Of a stretch of DNA of 64,000 nt, positions 1-9,571 are shown piece by piece. The position numbers and the translations under genes are program-made. The stretch spans positions 240,588 through 304,587 of the forward strand of contig JANQAI010000013.1 in assembly GCA_024707145.1 (NCBI GenBank). Direction: 5' to 3'. Position 1 is the first letter of the stretch. Each line of letters begins with the position of its first letter. This stretch comes from Magnetospirillum sp. GTDB taxonomy: Bacteria > Pseudomonadota > Alphaproteobacteria > Rhodospirillales > Magnetospirillaceae. The notes below the pieces were generated by a model, which made no database searches, had not been told where the DNA came from, and saw only the letters and a program-made list of their open reading frames with translations.

Positions 1-85
1 GTCGCTGGACACCTATGCCCAGGCGGTGCCTTACGTGGTCGGGGAAAAGCTGGCCGAACTGGCCTACATCTTCGCCGAGGACTAG
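1..85 (+). CDS. C-terminal end of a truncated-by-window gene
   Basis: The first 28 codons in frame 2 are open and end in TAG at 83-85; the last visible residues are LAYIFAED. The start lies outside the window, so family cannot be assigned. The stop codon is not in ordinary host sequence: TAG lies inside the CTAG that begins the inverted-repeat element at 82-261. The original reading frame may therefore have been longer before the element arrived. This is an open frame that runs in from the edge, with no other support. Confidence 0.5.
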   Translation, partial: SLDTYAQAVPYVVGEKLAELAYIFAED

Positions 86-261
86 AGTTTGTCCGATTCT
101 GGCTGAATCACTTTTTTCTTACCGTCACCCTCGGGCTTGACCCGAGGGTCCATGGATGGCCGGGTCGTGAAGTTTACCGCCGGGCTGGCTTTTAGCCAGA
201 CCCGGTGGCCCGGCCATGACGGCGAAGGGGAATGCTTCCATCTAAATCAGACAAACTCTAG
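82..261. mobile_element. MITE-like element, ~180 bp, with 17-bp terminal inverted repeats
   Basis: The ends are inverted copies: 82-98 reads CTAGAGTTTGTCCGATT, and 245-261 reversed reads the same except one base (C to T). Both ends sit on CTAG. IS630/Tc1-mariner elements are known to target CTAG and duplicate TA, so a non-autonomous IS630-type element is a reasonable inference. There is no coding capacity. The interior (about 123-222) is a palindromic block beginning CGTCACCCTCGGGC and ending CCATGACG, of the type common in alphaproteobacterial intergenic repeats. A related block occurs at 43380-43475. Confidence 0.6.
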
Positions 262-348
262 CCTCGGGCATTCGCCCGTTTTCAACGCTCTCGCCTCCTT
301 GTAGAATCGTTACAGAGGGGCGCAGACGCGGGGGCGGGCGAATTCTTC

Positions 349-2838
349 ATGCATGACATCGCGATGGCCGTATTCGGGGTGACCGGCCTGCTGGCCCTGG
401 CCACCTTGCTGGTTCCCGTTGCCGCCCGGGCCAACATGGCCTTTTCTCTGGTCCTTGCCCTTGCCGGCATCAGCCTGGGCCTGATCGTCCATTTGTTCGG
501 CGGGTGGGCCATGGGCGGGCCGCTGGGCGACTTTGTCGCCGCCATCGCCGGCTTCGACCTGTCCTCCGACGCCTTCATCCTGGTCTTCCTGCCCGCCCTG
601 CTGTTCGAGACGGCGGTGGTCATCGACGTCCGCCGCCTGCGCGACGACCTTGCTCCCATCCTGCTGCTGGCGGTGGTCGCGGTGCTGGTGTCCACCTTCG
701 CCGTGGGTTTTGCCCTGGGGGCGGTGACGGAGATGGGGCTGATCGCCTGTCTGCTGCTGGCCGCCATCGTCTCCACCACCGATCCCATCGCCGTGGTGGC
801 CATCTTCCGCGACCTGGGCGTTCCCCACCGGCTCAGCCTGCTGGTGGAAGGCGAAAGCCTGTTCAACGACGCCGCCGCCATCTCGCTGTTCGCGCTGTTC
901 CTCGGCATGCTGACCGGCGAGCGGCAGCCCGACGTGCTGGCCGGCACCCTGTCGTTTTTGTGGGGGTTCGCCGGTGGCCTGCTGTTCGGCTATGCCTGCG
1001 GCCGCGCCGTATGCTGGGGCGTGACCCTGCTGCGCGGCCAGCGCTTCGCCAAGGTCACGGTGACGGTGGCCGCCGCCTATCTGTCCTTCCTGCTGGGCGA
1101 GCATTATCTGCATGTTTCCGGGGTGGTCGCCGTGGTCACCACCGCCCTGGTCATCAGCTATTATGGCCGCACCCAGGTGTCGGCGGAGACCTGGGCCAGC
1201 CTGCTGGACGTCTGGCAGCAGGTGGGCTATTGGGCCAGCGCCCTCATCTTCCTGTTGGCGACCATGCGGGCGCCGGGGATGCTGGCCGGCATGGGGGTGG
1301 CCGATCTAGCCCTGCTGGCGGTGCTGATCCTGTCGGCGCTGGCGGCCCGGGCCCTGGTCCTTTTCGGCCTGTTTCCCGGCCTCGCCGCCATCGGCTGGGC
1401 CGAGCCGGTGGCGATTCCGCTGCGGGCGGTGGTGTGGTGGGGCGGCCTGCGCGGCGCCATCTCGCTGGCCCTGGCCCTGGCGGTGGTGGAGAATCCCAGC
1501 GTGCCGCCCGAGGTGAAGTCCTTCGTCTCGGTGCTGTGCACCGGCTTCGTGCTGTTCACCCTGTTCGTCAATGCGCCGCTGCTGCGGCCCATGATCCGCC
1601 TGCTGGGGCTGGACCGGCTGTCTCCCGCCGACCTGGCGGTGCGTGGTCGCGCCATCGCCACTGGCCTGGCGGCGGTGCGCCAGCGCGTCTCCGATGCCGC
1701 CGAGGGCTATGGCATCGACCGCGCCCTGGCTGCCGAACTGGCCGAAACCTATACCGAGCGGCTGGAGGTGGCGGAAACCGGGGTGAAGGGCCAACTGGTG
1801 CTGAGCGCCGCCGAGGAGAAGCGGAGCGGGTTGGCCATGCTGGCCGACCGCGAACAGGCCGTCTACATGCGCCATTACCGCGAGGGCGTGGTGTCGGGCC
1901 AGATCACCCGCAGCCTGCTGGCCGCCGCCGCCCGGCTGCAGGACGGCATCAAGACCGACGGCGTGGCCGGCTATGTGGCCGCCCACAAGGCGATTCTGGC
2001 CTTTCCCTTCCGCTTCCGCCTGGCGCTGTGGCTGCAGCGGCGTTTCGGCATCGAGGCCCTGCTGGCCAGCGAAATCGCCGACCGTTTCGAGATCCTGCTG
2101 ATGCTGCAGGCAGCGGTGGGCGAGCTGACCGACCAGGCGGCGCGTAACCTGCCGGCCTTCATCGGTCCCGAGGCGGCCGCCGAGGTGGCCGCCGTCATCG
2201 CCGCCCGCCTGGACGCCGTCGAGATGGCGCTGGCCGCCCTGCGCCTGCAGTACCCCGACTTCTCGCGCGCCTTGCAGCAGCAATATCTCGAACGCGCCGC
2301 GCTGCGCATCGAGGAGGACGAATACCGCCGCCTGCGTGCCGAAGCCATGATCGGGCATGGGGTGTTCAAGGGGCTGATGGCCGATCTGGCCGAGCGGGCC
2401 GCCCGCCTGTCCCGGCGGCCGCGCATCAACCTGCACCTGGAGCCCGAGGCCATGGTGGCGCGGGTGCCGCCCTTCGGCGGGTTGTCGGCGGTGGAACTGG
2501 CGCAGATCTCGCGCCTGCTGCGGCCCCGCCTGGTGGTTCCGGGCGAACTGATCGTGCGCAAGGGGGATGTGGGCGACGCCATGTACTTCATCGCCTCCGG
2601 CGCGGTGGAGGTGGGCCTGAGCCCGAAACCGGTGCGCCTGGGCAGCGGCGATTACTTCGGCGAAATGGCGCTGATCTCCGGCACCGCCCGCACCGCCGAC
2701 ATCACGGCGCTGGGTTTCTGCTCGCTGCTGGTGTTGCAGGCCGATGCCTTCCAGGCCCTGCTGGCCACCAGCCCGGCCCTGCGCGACCATATCCACGAGA
2801 CGGCGCGCAAGCGCCGCGACGGAACGCCCGTGCTGTAG
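349..2838 (+). CDS. CPA1-family Na+/H+ antiporter with C-terminal cyclic-nucleotide-binding domain
   Basis: An 829-residue inner-membrane protein. About 420 N-terminal residues form a dozen hydrophobic segments with the CPA1 exchanger signatures TTDPIAVVAIF and EGESLFNDAAAIS, whose Asp residues bind cation and proton. A long, charged, helical cytoplasmic region follows. Residues ~700-820 are a cNMP-binding fold with the phosphate-cassette motif FGEMALISGTARTADI. The plan resembles plant SOS1 and related bacterial NhaP proteins, so exchange may be gated by cAMP or cGMP (inferred). It stands alone, 58 bases or more before the next gene. Na+ versus K+ selectivity cannot be read from sequence. 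Confidence 0.88.
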   Translation: MHDIAMAVFGVTGLLALATLLVPVAARANMAFSLVLALAGISLGLIVHLFGGWAMGGPLGDFVAAIAGFDLSSDAFILVFLPALLFETAVVIDVRRLRDDLAPILLLAVVAVLVSTFAVGFALGAVTEMGLIACLLLAAIVSTTDPIAVVAIFRDLGVPHRLSLLVEGESLFNDAAAISLFALFLGMLTGERQPDVLAGTLSFLWGFAGGLLFGYACGRAVCWGVTLLRGQRFAKVTVTVAAAYLSFLLGEHYLHVSGVVAVVTTALVISYYGRTQVSAETWASLLDVWQQVGYWASALIFLLATMRAPGMLAGMGVADLALLAVLILSALAARALVLFGLFPGLAAIGWAEPVAIPLRAVVWWGGLRGAISLALALAVVENPSVPPEVKSFVSVLCTGFVLFTLFVNAPLLRPMIRLLGLDRLSPADLAVRGRAIATGLAAVRQRVSDAAEGYGIDRALAAELAETYTERLEVAETGVKGQLVLSAAEEKRSGLAMLADREQAVYMRHYREGVVSGQITRSLLAAAARLQDGIKTDGVAGYVAAHKAILAFPFRFRLALWLQRRFGIEALLASEIADRFEILLMLQAAVGELTDQAARNLPAFIGPEAAAEVAAVIAARLDAVEMALAALRLQYPDFSRALQQQYLERAALRIEEDEYRRLRAEAMIGHGVFKGLMADLAERAARLSRRPRINLHLEPEAMVARVPPFGGLSAVELAQISRLLRPRLVVPGELIVRKGDVGDAMYFIASGAVEVGLSPKPVRLGSGDYFGEMALISGTARTADITALGFCSLLVLQADAFQALLATSPALRDHIHETARKRRDGTPVL

Positions 2839-2931
2839 GGGCCCCCAATACTCCATCCTCGTCGCTGGTCACCGGGCCTGCTGGACTTCTGGCCGGTGGC
2901 GGAGCACCGGCGGACGGCGTATCTGCGCGGG

Positions 2932-4227
2932 ATGGGCTGGGGCGACGACACCATCCTGATCCGTTTGCTGCGCAATGCCGGCCTGCTGCTGGGCGGCAAG
3001 GCTGCCAACGCGCTGCTGTCGCTGGGGGCGCTGGCCCTGACCGCGCGTGCCCTCGGGCCCGAGGGCCTGGGCGCCCTGGTCCTGCTGCACGGCCTGGTCC
3101 AGATCGTGGCCGAACTGGCCAAGTTCCAGTCGTGGCAGGGCGTGGTGCGCTTCGGCGCCGCCGAACTGGGCCGTGACGCCAAGGGCGGGCTTGCCGGCGT
3201 GCTGAATTTCTCGCTGCTGCTGGATGGCGTCGCCGTGCTGGCCGGCTTCGCCTTCCTCGAAATCGCCGGGCCGCCGCTGGCGCACCGGCTGGGCTGGCCG
3301 GCCGAGGTGGCCGAGTTGCTTCCCCTTTACGCCACCGCTCTGGTGGGGCTGGTCCCCGGCACCGCTTCGGGAGTGCTGCGCCTGCTCGACCGTTTCGACC
3401 TGCTGGCGGCGCAGTCGGCCGCCGGCAATGCCGTACGGCTGGCCGGCGCCGCTCTTGCCTGGGGACTGGGCGGCGGTCTGGCCGCCTTCGCCCTGGTGTG
3501 GTGGATGGCGGCGCTGGCCGCCGGCCTGCTGCCCTTCGCGCTGGCGCCCCGGTTGCTGGCCGGGCGTGGACTGGCCTTCCGCTTCGGCTGGCCGCGCGGC
3601 GTGCGTGCGCGCCATCCCGGCATCCTGCGTTTCTTCGTCCTGACCAGCGCCAACGCGGTGGTCGGGCTGGTGCCCAGCCATCTGGCCCTGCTGGTGGTGG
3701 GCAGCCTGTTGGGTGCCGCCTCCGCCGGCCTGTTCCGGGTTGCCAAGCAGATCGCCGACGCCACCGCCAAGCCCGCCGAATTCCTGGCCCAGGCGCTGTA
3801 TCCCGAGGCGGCGCGCCTGGATGCCGAGGGCCGCCGCCAGCGGCTGCGCCAGGTGCTCGCCCGCCTCGCCCTGGTGGCGGGCGGGGTGGCGCTGAGCGCG
3901 GTCGCCATCGTCTTCGTGCTGGGTCCCTGGCTGGTCACCGTGGTGGCCGGCCCCGCCTTCGCCGAGGCGGCGCCGGTGATGGAATGGCTGACCATGGCGG
4001 CGGCGCTGACCATGGCGGCGGCGCCGCTGGAGCCCATCCTGATCGCCATGGGCGCCGCCGGATCGGTGGTGGCGGTCAAGGCGGCGGCGGCCGGGCTGCA
4101 TGTAGTCCTGCTGCTGGTCTTCGCCCGTCTCGCCGACCTGCCCGGGGCGGGCTGGGCGGCGCTGGCGGCGTCGTGCCTGTCGGTCAGCCTGTTGTGGGGG
4201 ATGGCCCGGCGCAGGCTAGCGCGTTGA
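2932..4227 (+). CDS. Wzx/MATE-like polysaccharide or lipid flippase
   Basis: An integral membrane protein of about 431 residues with some 12 predicted hydrophobic helices. It opens with the typical GGKAANALLSLGALALTARALGP-type first helix pair of the polysaccharide biosynthesis (Wzx/RfbX) family. These proteins flip lipid-linked glycans across the inner membrane. ATG at 2932 directly precedes the first helix; a GTG at 2896 in frame would add 12 residues. Its 3' end overlaps the convergent glycosyltransferase gene by 44 bases. Being next to a glycosyltransferase and the ceramide genes, it could handle a glycosylated lipid; that is inference. Confidence 0.75.
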   Translation: MGWGDDTILIRLLRNAGLLLGGKAANALLSLGALALTARALGPEGLGALVLLHGLVQIVAELAKFQSWQGVVRFGAAELGRDAKGGLAGVLNFSLLLDGVAVLAGFAFLEIAGPPLAHRLGWPAEVAELLPLYATALVGLVPGTASGVLRLLDRFDLLAAQSAAGNAVRLAGAALAWGLGGGLAAFALVWWMAALAAGLLPFALAPRLLAGRGLAFRFGWPRGVRARHPGILRFFVLTSANAVVGLVPSHLALLVVGSLLGAASAGLFRVAKQIADATAKPAEFLAQALYPEAARLDAEGRRQRLRQVLARLALVAGGVALSAVAIVFVLGPWLVTVVAGPAFAEAAPVMEWLTMAAALTMAAAPLEPILIAMGAAGSVVAVKAAAAGLHVVLLLVFARLADLPGAGWAALAASCLSVSLLWGMARRRLAR

Positions 4228-5302
4228 ACAGCGCGGCATAGGCGCGGGCGCCGGCCTCCACCGAGAAGGCGGCGGCGCGGCGGCGCAACGCCTCGGGCGG
4301 CGGCGGGGTGGCCAGCGCCGCGGCCACCGCGCGCGCCATGGCCGCGTCGTCGCCCACCGGCACCAGCGGTCCCAGCCCGGCCAGGATCTCGGCGACGCCC
4401 GGCGCCCGCGTCGCCACGCAGGGGCGGCCGCAGGCCATGGCCTCGATCAGCGCGCCGGGCATGCCCTCCCAGGCCGAGCTCAGCACGAAGGCGGCCGAGC
4501 GTGCCAGCCAGGGCAGCGGGTCGGCGATGAAGCCGGGCAGCAGCAGGGGAACGCCCAGTTCGGCCGCCAGGGTCTCCAACCGCTGCCGCTCGCTTCCCTC
4601 GCCCAGGATCACCAGACGCATGTCCAGGCGCGCCGCCGTCCGCACCAGGGTGGCGAAATCCTTCTGCGGCTCCAGCCGGCCACATCCCATGAGGACCGGC
4701 CCGGCCAGCCAGGAATGGGGTGTGGGCGCCGCCATGCGGGCGTCGAAGCCGGCATCCACCACCGGGTTGGGCATCACCTCGACCCGGGCCGCCGGGCACA
4801 GCCGGCGGACCTGGGCGGCGATCTCCGCCGATACCGCGGCGACCCGGTCGGCGCGGGCGTAAAGCCGCACCGACAGCCGCTTCGCCGCGTCCCTCAGCGG
4901 ACGGCCGCGCCCGCCGCCGGCCAAATGGTTGCTGGCGCGCAGCACCAGCTTGCCGGGCGCACCGGCCAGGGCGTGGGCGGCCAGGGCGGTCAGGTGCACG
5001 TGGTTGGCCGCCGCCATCAGCACCTGGGGCCGCCGGCGCCGCAGCCAGCACGCCAGGGCGGGGATGATGGCGGCGCATTGCGCCATGCGGTGGTCCCGCA
5101 GCGGGCGGAGCAGGGGGGAGCGCAGCACCACCACCTCGGGCAGCCGGGCCAGTCGGCCGGCAAGGGCGCCCTCGGCCGAGGCGAGCAGCAGGGTGACCGC
5201 CACCCCTTGCCTGGCCAGCGCCTCGGCAAGGTCGAGGGTGCGCCGCTGGGCGCCGCCGCCCGACGGCGAATGCATCAGCAGGGCCACGCGCAATCCCATC
5301 AT
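4184..5302 (-). CDS. GT4-family glycosyltransferase
   Basis: A 372-residue group 1 (GT4, GT-B fold) glycosyltransferase. The N-terminal acceptor domain begins with MGLRVALLMHSPSGGGAQR, including the glycine-rich loop. The C-terminal donor domain has the motif SSAWEGMPGALIEAMACGRP, where the EX7E pair contacts the nucleotide sugar. It is expected to act at the cytoplasmic face of the membrane. Donor and acceptor are unknown. It is divergent from the acyl-ACP synthetase gene and convergent with the flippase gene, so a link to glycosylated sphingolipids or surface polysaccharide is possible but unproven. Confidence 0.82.
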   Translation of the reverse strand: MMGLRVALLMHSPSGGGAQRRTLDLAEALARQGVAVTLLLASAEGALAGRLARLPEVVVLRSPLLRPLRDHRMAQCAAIIPALACWLRRRRPQVLMAAANHVHLTALAAHALAGAPGKLVLRASNHLAGGGRGRPLRDAAKRLSVRLYARADRVAAVSAEIAAQVRRLCPAARVEVMPNPVVDAGFDARMAAPTPHSWLAGPVLMGCGRLEPQKDFATLVRTAARLDMRLVILGEGSERQRLETLAAELGVPLLLPGFIADPLPWLARSAAFVLSSAWEGMPGALIEAMACGRPCVATRAPGVAEILAGLGPLVPVGDDAAMARAVAAALATPPPPEALRRRAAAFSVEAGARAYAALFNALACAGPSPTTG

Positions 5303-5425
5303 CCGGCGAGCCTACACCGGCCCGGGGAGTGGGGGACCTGGGCGTTGGGAAAGGCAGACCAACGGGGCAATTGAGGCCGGAGACGGAGTCCCGAAATTGG
5401 AAGGGATGAGCCACTGCAACCGTGA

Positions 5426-7081
5426 ATGCCCATGACCAATGCCAGCCGCACCGTGCTCGACGCCCTGGCCGCCGCCGCCCTGGGGCCGGCGCGGATCACT
5501 ATCCGGGGGCCGGGTGGCGCCGTGGCCGCCACCTGCACATGGACGGCCGTTGCCGAGGGCACGCCCCGCCTTGCCCGCCGCCTGCTCTCCATCGGCCTGC
5601 CGGCCGGCGCCCGCGTCGGTCTGGTGGCCGAAAGCGACTTGGCCTTCATCCGCCTGTTCCTTGCCTGCCAGCGCGCCGGGCTGGTTCCGGTGCCGCTGCC
5701 CCTGGCGGGGGCGTTCGGCGACCGCGACGCCCATGCCGACAAGCTGGCCCGGCTGCTGGCGGCCTGCCATGCCCGCGCGGTGGTGGCGCCGGCCCCCCTG
5801 TTGCCGCTGCTGCCCCGGGGGGGAGCATCTGGCGGCGACTCCGGCCTATATCGACGCCCTGCCCGAGGCCGCCCAATCCCTGCCCGCGATCGGCGCGGAC
5901 GATATCGCCTTCCTGCAATTCTCGTCGGGCAGCACCCGCTTCCCCAAGGGCGTGGTGGTGCGCCACCACAACCTGATGGCCAATGCCCGCGCCATCAGCG
6001 CCGCGCTGCGGGTGGAGCGGGACGATGTCTGCGTCTCGTGGCTGCCGCTCTATCACGACATGGGGCTGGTGGGCTGCCTGCTGACCGCGCTGGTTGCCGG
6101 CTGCGACCTGCACCTGCTGCCCACCCGCGAGTTCATCCGCAACCCGCTGCTGTGGCTGCGGCTGATGACCGAAACCGGCGGCACCATCAGCTACAGCCCC
6201 GCCTTCGGCTATGACCTGGCGGCGCGGCGCGGGGGCGGCGACGCGGTGCGCGGGTTCGACCTGTCGCGCTGGCGGGTGGCCGGCCTGGGCGGCGACATGA
6301 TCCGGCCGGACGTTCTGGCGCGTTTCGCCGAGGTGTTCGCGCCCGCCGGCTTTCGCCCGGACGCCTTTCTCGGCTCCTACGGACTGGCCGAGGCGACGCT
6401 GGCCGTCACCCTGGGCCGGCCTGGCGCCGGCCTGGCGGTCAGTGAACTGGATCTGGATGCGCTGGAGCACCGGAGCCGCCTGCATCCCGCCGGCCAGGGG
6501 CGCAGGCGCGCCTTCGCCCGCTGCGGGGCGCCCATCGACGGCTTCCAACTGGAGGTGCGGGATGCTGCCGGGCGGGCGCTGCCCGACGGCCACGTCGGCC
6601 GCATCCATGTGCGTGGCCCTTCGGTCATGGACGGCTATTTCCACGAACCCGAGGAAACCGCCCGCGTGCTGTCGTCCGACGGCTGGCTGGACACCGGCGA
6701 CCTTGGCGCGCTGGAGGACGGCGAATTGCTGATCACCGGCCGGGCCAAGGATCTGATCATCGTCAACGGCCGCAACGTCTGGCCCCACGACCTGGAATGG
6801 GCGGCCGAGCGGGTCGAGCCGCTGCGTGCCGGCGATGTGGTGGCGGTGACCGGGGAGGGCGAGGACGGCGCCGAACAGGCGGTGCTGCTGGTGCAGTGCC
6901 GCACCGCCGATCCCGAGGCGCGGGCCCGACTGGCCGATCGGGTAGCGGCGGCGGCGGTGGCGGCGTCCGGGGTGGTGTGCAGGGTGGTGCTGGTTCCGCC
7001 CCACTCGTTGCCGCGCACCTCGTCGGGAAAGCTGGCCCGCGCCCATGCCCGCCGCCTGCTGGCCGAGGGGGATTCCGGTGA
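5426..7081 (+). CDS. aasR: Fatty acyl-AMP / acyl-ACP synthetase of the ceramide locus (frame breaks at ~5820 and ~7069)
   Basis: AMP-binding enzyme that activates a fatty acid, presumably for loading onto the ACP encoded at 8100. Visible adenylation motifs: SSGSTRFPKGVVVRHHN (A3), YGLAEATLAV (A5), TGDLGALEDGELLITGRAKD (A7/A8) and LPRTSSGKLAR with the A10 lysine. The first ~130 residues are in one frame and the rest in the next. A run of seven Gs at 5817-5823 marks the switch, and six Gs would restore one frame. As written, the second frame runs to 7238, over the next gene. One more G in the run at 7067-7071 would end it at TGA 7079-7081, giving a GTGA coupling with the next start. The Caulobacter ceramide loci contain the equivalent AasR. 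Confidence 0.78.
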
Positions 7082-7995
7082 ACGGCCTCCGCCCGGTGGC
7101 GGCGGTCACCGGCGGCACCGGGTTTCTCGGCCGCGCCGTGGTGGACCGGCTGCGCGCGGCCGGTTGGCGGGTGCGCGTGCTGGTCCGCCACTCCGCCGGG
7201 AACGGCGCCGACGCGGTGGCCGGCTCGCTGGAGGATGACGCGGCGCTGGACGCGCTGGTGGCCGGCGCTCACGTGGTGGTGCATTGCGCCGGCCTGACCA
7301 AGGCCCGCACGGCGGCGGAGTTCCAGGCGGTCAACGTGGCGGGGGCGGCCCGGCTGGGGCGCGCCATCCGCCGCGCCGCGCCCGGCGCCCGCATCGTGGC
7401 GGTGTCGTCGCTGGCCGCGCGCGAGCCGGGGCTGTCGCCCTATGCCGTCAGCAAGGCGGCGGGCGAAGAGGCGCTGCTGGAGCATGCCGATGCCGGCGGC
7501 TGGGTGGTGCTGCGCCCCTGTGCCCTTTACGGGCCGGGCGACGTCGCCACCCTGCCGGTGTTCCGCGCCGCGCGGATGCCGCTGGTGCCCATCCCGCGCC
7601 AGCCGGCGGCCCGGCTGGCGCTGTTGCACGTGGACGATGCCGCTGCCGCCGTGCTGGCCGCCGCCGGGTCGACGGTGGGCGGCCAGGTATGGGAGGTGGG
7701 CGACGGCTGCCTGGGGTGGGAGGCCATCGTACATGCCGCGGCCCGCGCACTCGGCCGTGAGGTGGCCACGCTGCCGGTGCCGCGCTGGGCCTTGGCCGGG
7801 CTGATGGGACTGGCGCGCCGGCTGGGCGTGGTTTCGCCCTTCTCCTCGCCGGGCAAGCTGGCCGAATTGCTGCACGCCGATTGGACATGCGCCCCCCAAC
7901 GGCTGCCCCCCGGTGACCTGTGGCGTCCCACCATCGGTCTAAGCGAGGGCTTCGCCGCCACTGTCTCGTGGTACCGGCTCCATAAATGGCTGTAG
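7078..7995 (+). CDS. cerR: NAD-dependent epimerase/dehydratase-like reductase, ceramide reductase candidate
   Basis: An extended short-chain dehydrogenase of about 305 residues. The Rossmann motif TGGTGFLG lies at residues ~10-17 and the catalytic Tyr-x-x-x-Lys appears as YAVSK (~residue 122), with a preceding SSLAA serine. The GTG start at 7078 is chosen because the Rossmann motif must follow closely; an in-frame ATG at 7045 would extend it. In Caulobacter a homologous SDR (CerR) in the same gene set reduces the 3-keto group of the ceramide precursor. Position between acyl-ACP synthetase and ACP genes supports that role, but sequence alone cannot fix the substrate. Confidence 0.8.
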   Translation: MNGLRPVAAVTGGTGFLGRAVVDRLRAAGWRVRVLVRHSAGNGADAVAGSLEDDAALDALVAGAHVVVHCAGLTKARTAAEFQAVNVAGAARLGRAIRRAAPGARIVAVSSLAAREPGLSPYAVSKAAGEEALLEHADAGGWVVLRPCALYGPGDVATLPVFRAARMPLVPIPRQPAARLALLHVDDAAAAVLAAAGSTVGGQVWEVGDGCLGWEAIVHAAARALGREVATLPVPRWALAGLMGLARRLGVVSPFSSPGKLAELLHADWTCAPQRLPPGDLWRPTIGLSEGFAATVSWYRLHKWL

Positions 7996-8099
7996 CCCCC
8001 GCCGCGCCCGAAGGAACAGGCGGCGCGCCCTTTCGTCCAATTGGGCGGGCGGCGGATGAATGCCATGCTTTTGTCATCAGCTCTTCACGGAGGATCATG

Positions 8100-8354
8100 A
8101 TGGCCGACGAGACCGACGAGGTTGCCGCTCGCATCGCCGGGCTGGCGGCCGAGCGGGTTCCCCACCGGGGAACGGTCGCCGGAGAGACGCGCATCCGCGA
8201 ACTGGGTCTGGATTCGGTGGCGCTGATGGATTTGATCATGGCGGTGGAGGATCAGTTCGACCTGATCTTCCCGCTGGAACGCCTGTCCGAGGTCGAGACC
8301 GTCGACGACCTGGCCCGGGTGGTGCGCACCCTGGTGCAAGAGCGGATGGCGTAG
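8100..8354 (+). CDS. acpR: Dedicated acyl carrier protein
   Basis: An 84-residue acidic, helical protein with the phosphopantetheine site ELGLDSVALMDL; Ser in DSV is the attachment residue. The start is taken at the second of two adjacent ATGs (8097 and 8100), which lies six bases after GGAGG at 8089-8093. It ends two bases before the serine palmitoyltransferase start. A separate ACP next to a serine palmitoyltransferase and an acyl-ACP synthetase is the arrangement described for Caulobacter ceramide synthesis, where acyl-ACP rather than acyl-CoA is used. It is not the housekeeping AcpP, which normally sits in the fab cluster. Confidence 0.87.
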   Translation: MADETDEVAARIAGLAAERVPHRGTVAGETRIRELGLDSVALMDLIMAVEDQFDLIFPLERLSEVETVDDLARVVRTLVQERMA

Positions 8355-8356
8355 AC

Positions 8357-9571
8357 ATGAGCCTGCTCTCCCACCTCGCTCCCCTGCGGGAGGCCTATGA
8401 CCGTCTCATCCAGGCGGGCGGCGATCCCTTCGACGTGCGTTTCGACGCCATCGCCTCACCCACCGAGGGCGTGCTGCGCGGGCGGCGCGTGCTGCTGCTG
8501 GGCACCAACAATTATCTCGGCCTGACCTTCGATCCGTCCTGCATCGCCGCCGCCACCCAGGCGCTGGAGCAGCGGGGCACCGGCACCACCGGCTCGCGCA
8601 TCGCCAACGGTACCTATGGCGGCCACCGCGCCCTCGAAGACCGGCTGGCCCGATTCTACGGTCGCCGTTCGGCCATGGTGTTCACCACCGGCTACCAGGC
8701 CAATCTGGGTGTGCTGTCCTCGCTGGTGGGGCCCGGCGACCACATGGTGATCGACGCCGACAGCCATGCCAGCATCTATGACGGCGTCAAGCTGTCGCGC
8801 GCCACGGTGACCCGCTTCCGTCACAACGACCCCGACGACCTGGCCCGCCGGCTCAGCCGCATGCCGCCCACCGGCAACACCCTGATCGTGGTCGAGGGCA
8901 TCTATTCCATGCTGGGTGACACCGCCCCGCTGGCCGAGATCGCCGCGCTGAAACGGCGGTATGGCGCCTATCTGCTGGTGGACGAGGCCCATTCCATGGG
9001 CGTGCTGGGCGAGACCGGGCGCGGCCTGGCCGAGTACGCCGGGGTTGAGGCGGACGTGGATTTCGTGGTCGGCACCTTCTCGAAGAGCCTGGGGGCGGTG
9101 GGCGGCTTCTGCGTGTCGAATATGCCGGATTTCGATCTGCTGCGCCTGGCGTCGCGGCCCTACATGTTCACCGCGTCCCTGCCGCCGGCGGTGATCGCCT
9201 CGGTCACCGTCGCGCTCGACCGGCTGCAGCGCGACCCCGGCCTCAGGCGGTTGCTGCTGGACAACGCGCGCCACCTGCACGGCGCATTGTCGCGGGCCGG
9301 CTTCGTCGTCGGGCCCGAGCCCACCCCGATCATCTCGATCCAGTTGCCCAGCCCGGAACTGGCCATCGCCTTCTGGAACCGGCTGATCGAGGCCGGCATC
9401 TACATCAACCTCGCCCTGCCGCCCGCCACCCCGCGCGGCCTCGCCCTGCTCCGTTCGTCGGTGTCGGCCGCCCATACCCGGGAGCAGCTTGACCGGGCGG
9501 TCAGCGCCGCCGTCTCCATCGGGGCCGAACTGGGCGTGATCACACCGCGCCGCCGCGCCGTCAGCGAATGA
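8357..9571 (+). CDS. spt: Serine palmitoyltransferase
   Basis: A 404-residue PLP-dependent alpha-oxoamine synthase (fold type I). It should condense serine with an acyl thioester to give 3-keto-sphinganine in the cytoplasm. Visible features: LGTNNYLGL near the N terminus, TGSRIANGTYGGH, the His-stacking region DADSHASIYDG, the PLP-contacting Asp in LLVDEAHSMGVLG, and the Schiff-base lysine in VGTFSKSLGAVGG. The family also includes KBL, BioF and ALAS. Assignment to SPT rests on the neighbouring ACP, acyl-ACP synthetase, SDR and GNAT genes. It converges with the next gene, overlapping by 11 bases. Confidence 0.88.
   Translation: MSLLSHLAPLREAYDRLIQAGGDPFDVRFDAIASPTEGVLRGRRVLLLGTNNYLGLTFDPSCIAAATQALEQRGTGTTGSRIANGTYGGHRALEDRLARFYGRRSAMVFTTGYQANLGVLSSLVGPGDHMVIDADSHASIYDGVKLSRATVTRFRHNDPDDLARRLSRMPPTGNTLIVVEGIYSMLGDTAPLAEIAALKRRYGAYLLVDEAHSMGVLGETGRGLAEYAGVEADVDFVVGTFSKSLGAVGGFCVSNMPDFDLLRLASRPYMFTASLPPAVIASVTVALDRLQRDPGLRRLLLDNARHLHGALSRAGFVVGPEPTPIISIQLPSPELAIAFWNRLIEAGIYINLALPPATPRGLALLRSSVSAAHTREQLDRAVSAAVSIGAELGVITPRRRAVSE

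Noticed and set aside
310..1113. Long minus-strand frame opposite the antiporter gene.
   Set aside because: Low-complexity Gln/Gly/His-rich translation typical of an antisense shadow in GC-rich DNA.
2850..2875. CCTCGTCGCTGGTC after the antiporter gene resembles part of the repeat at 43559.
   Set aside because: Only 14 bases match and no inverted partner is present.
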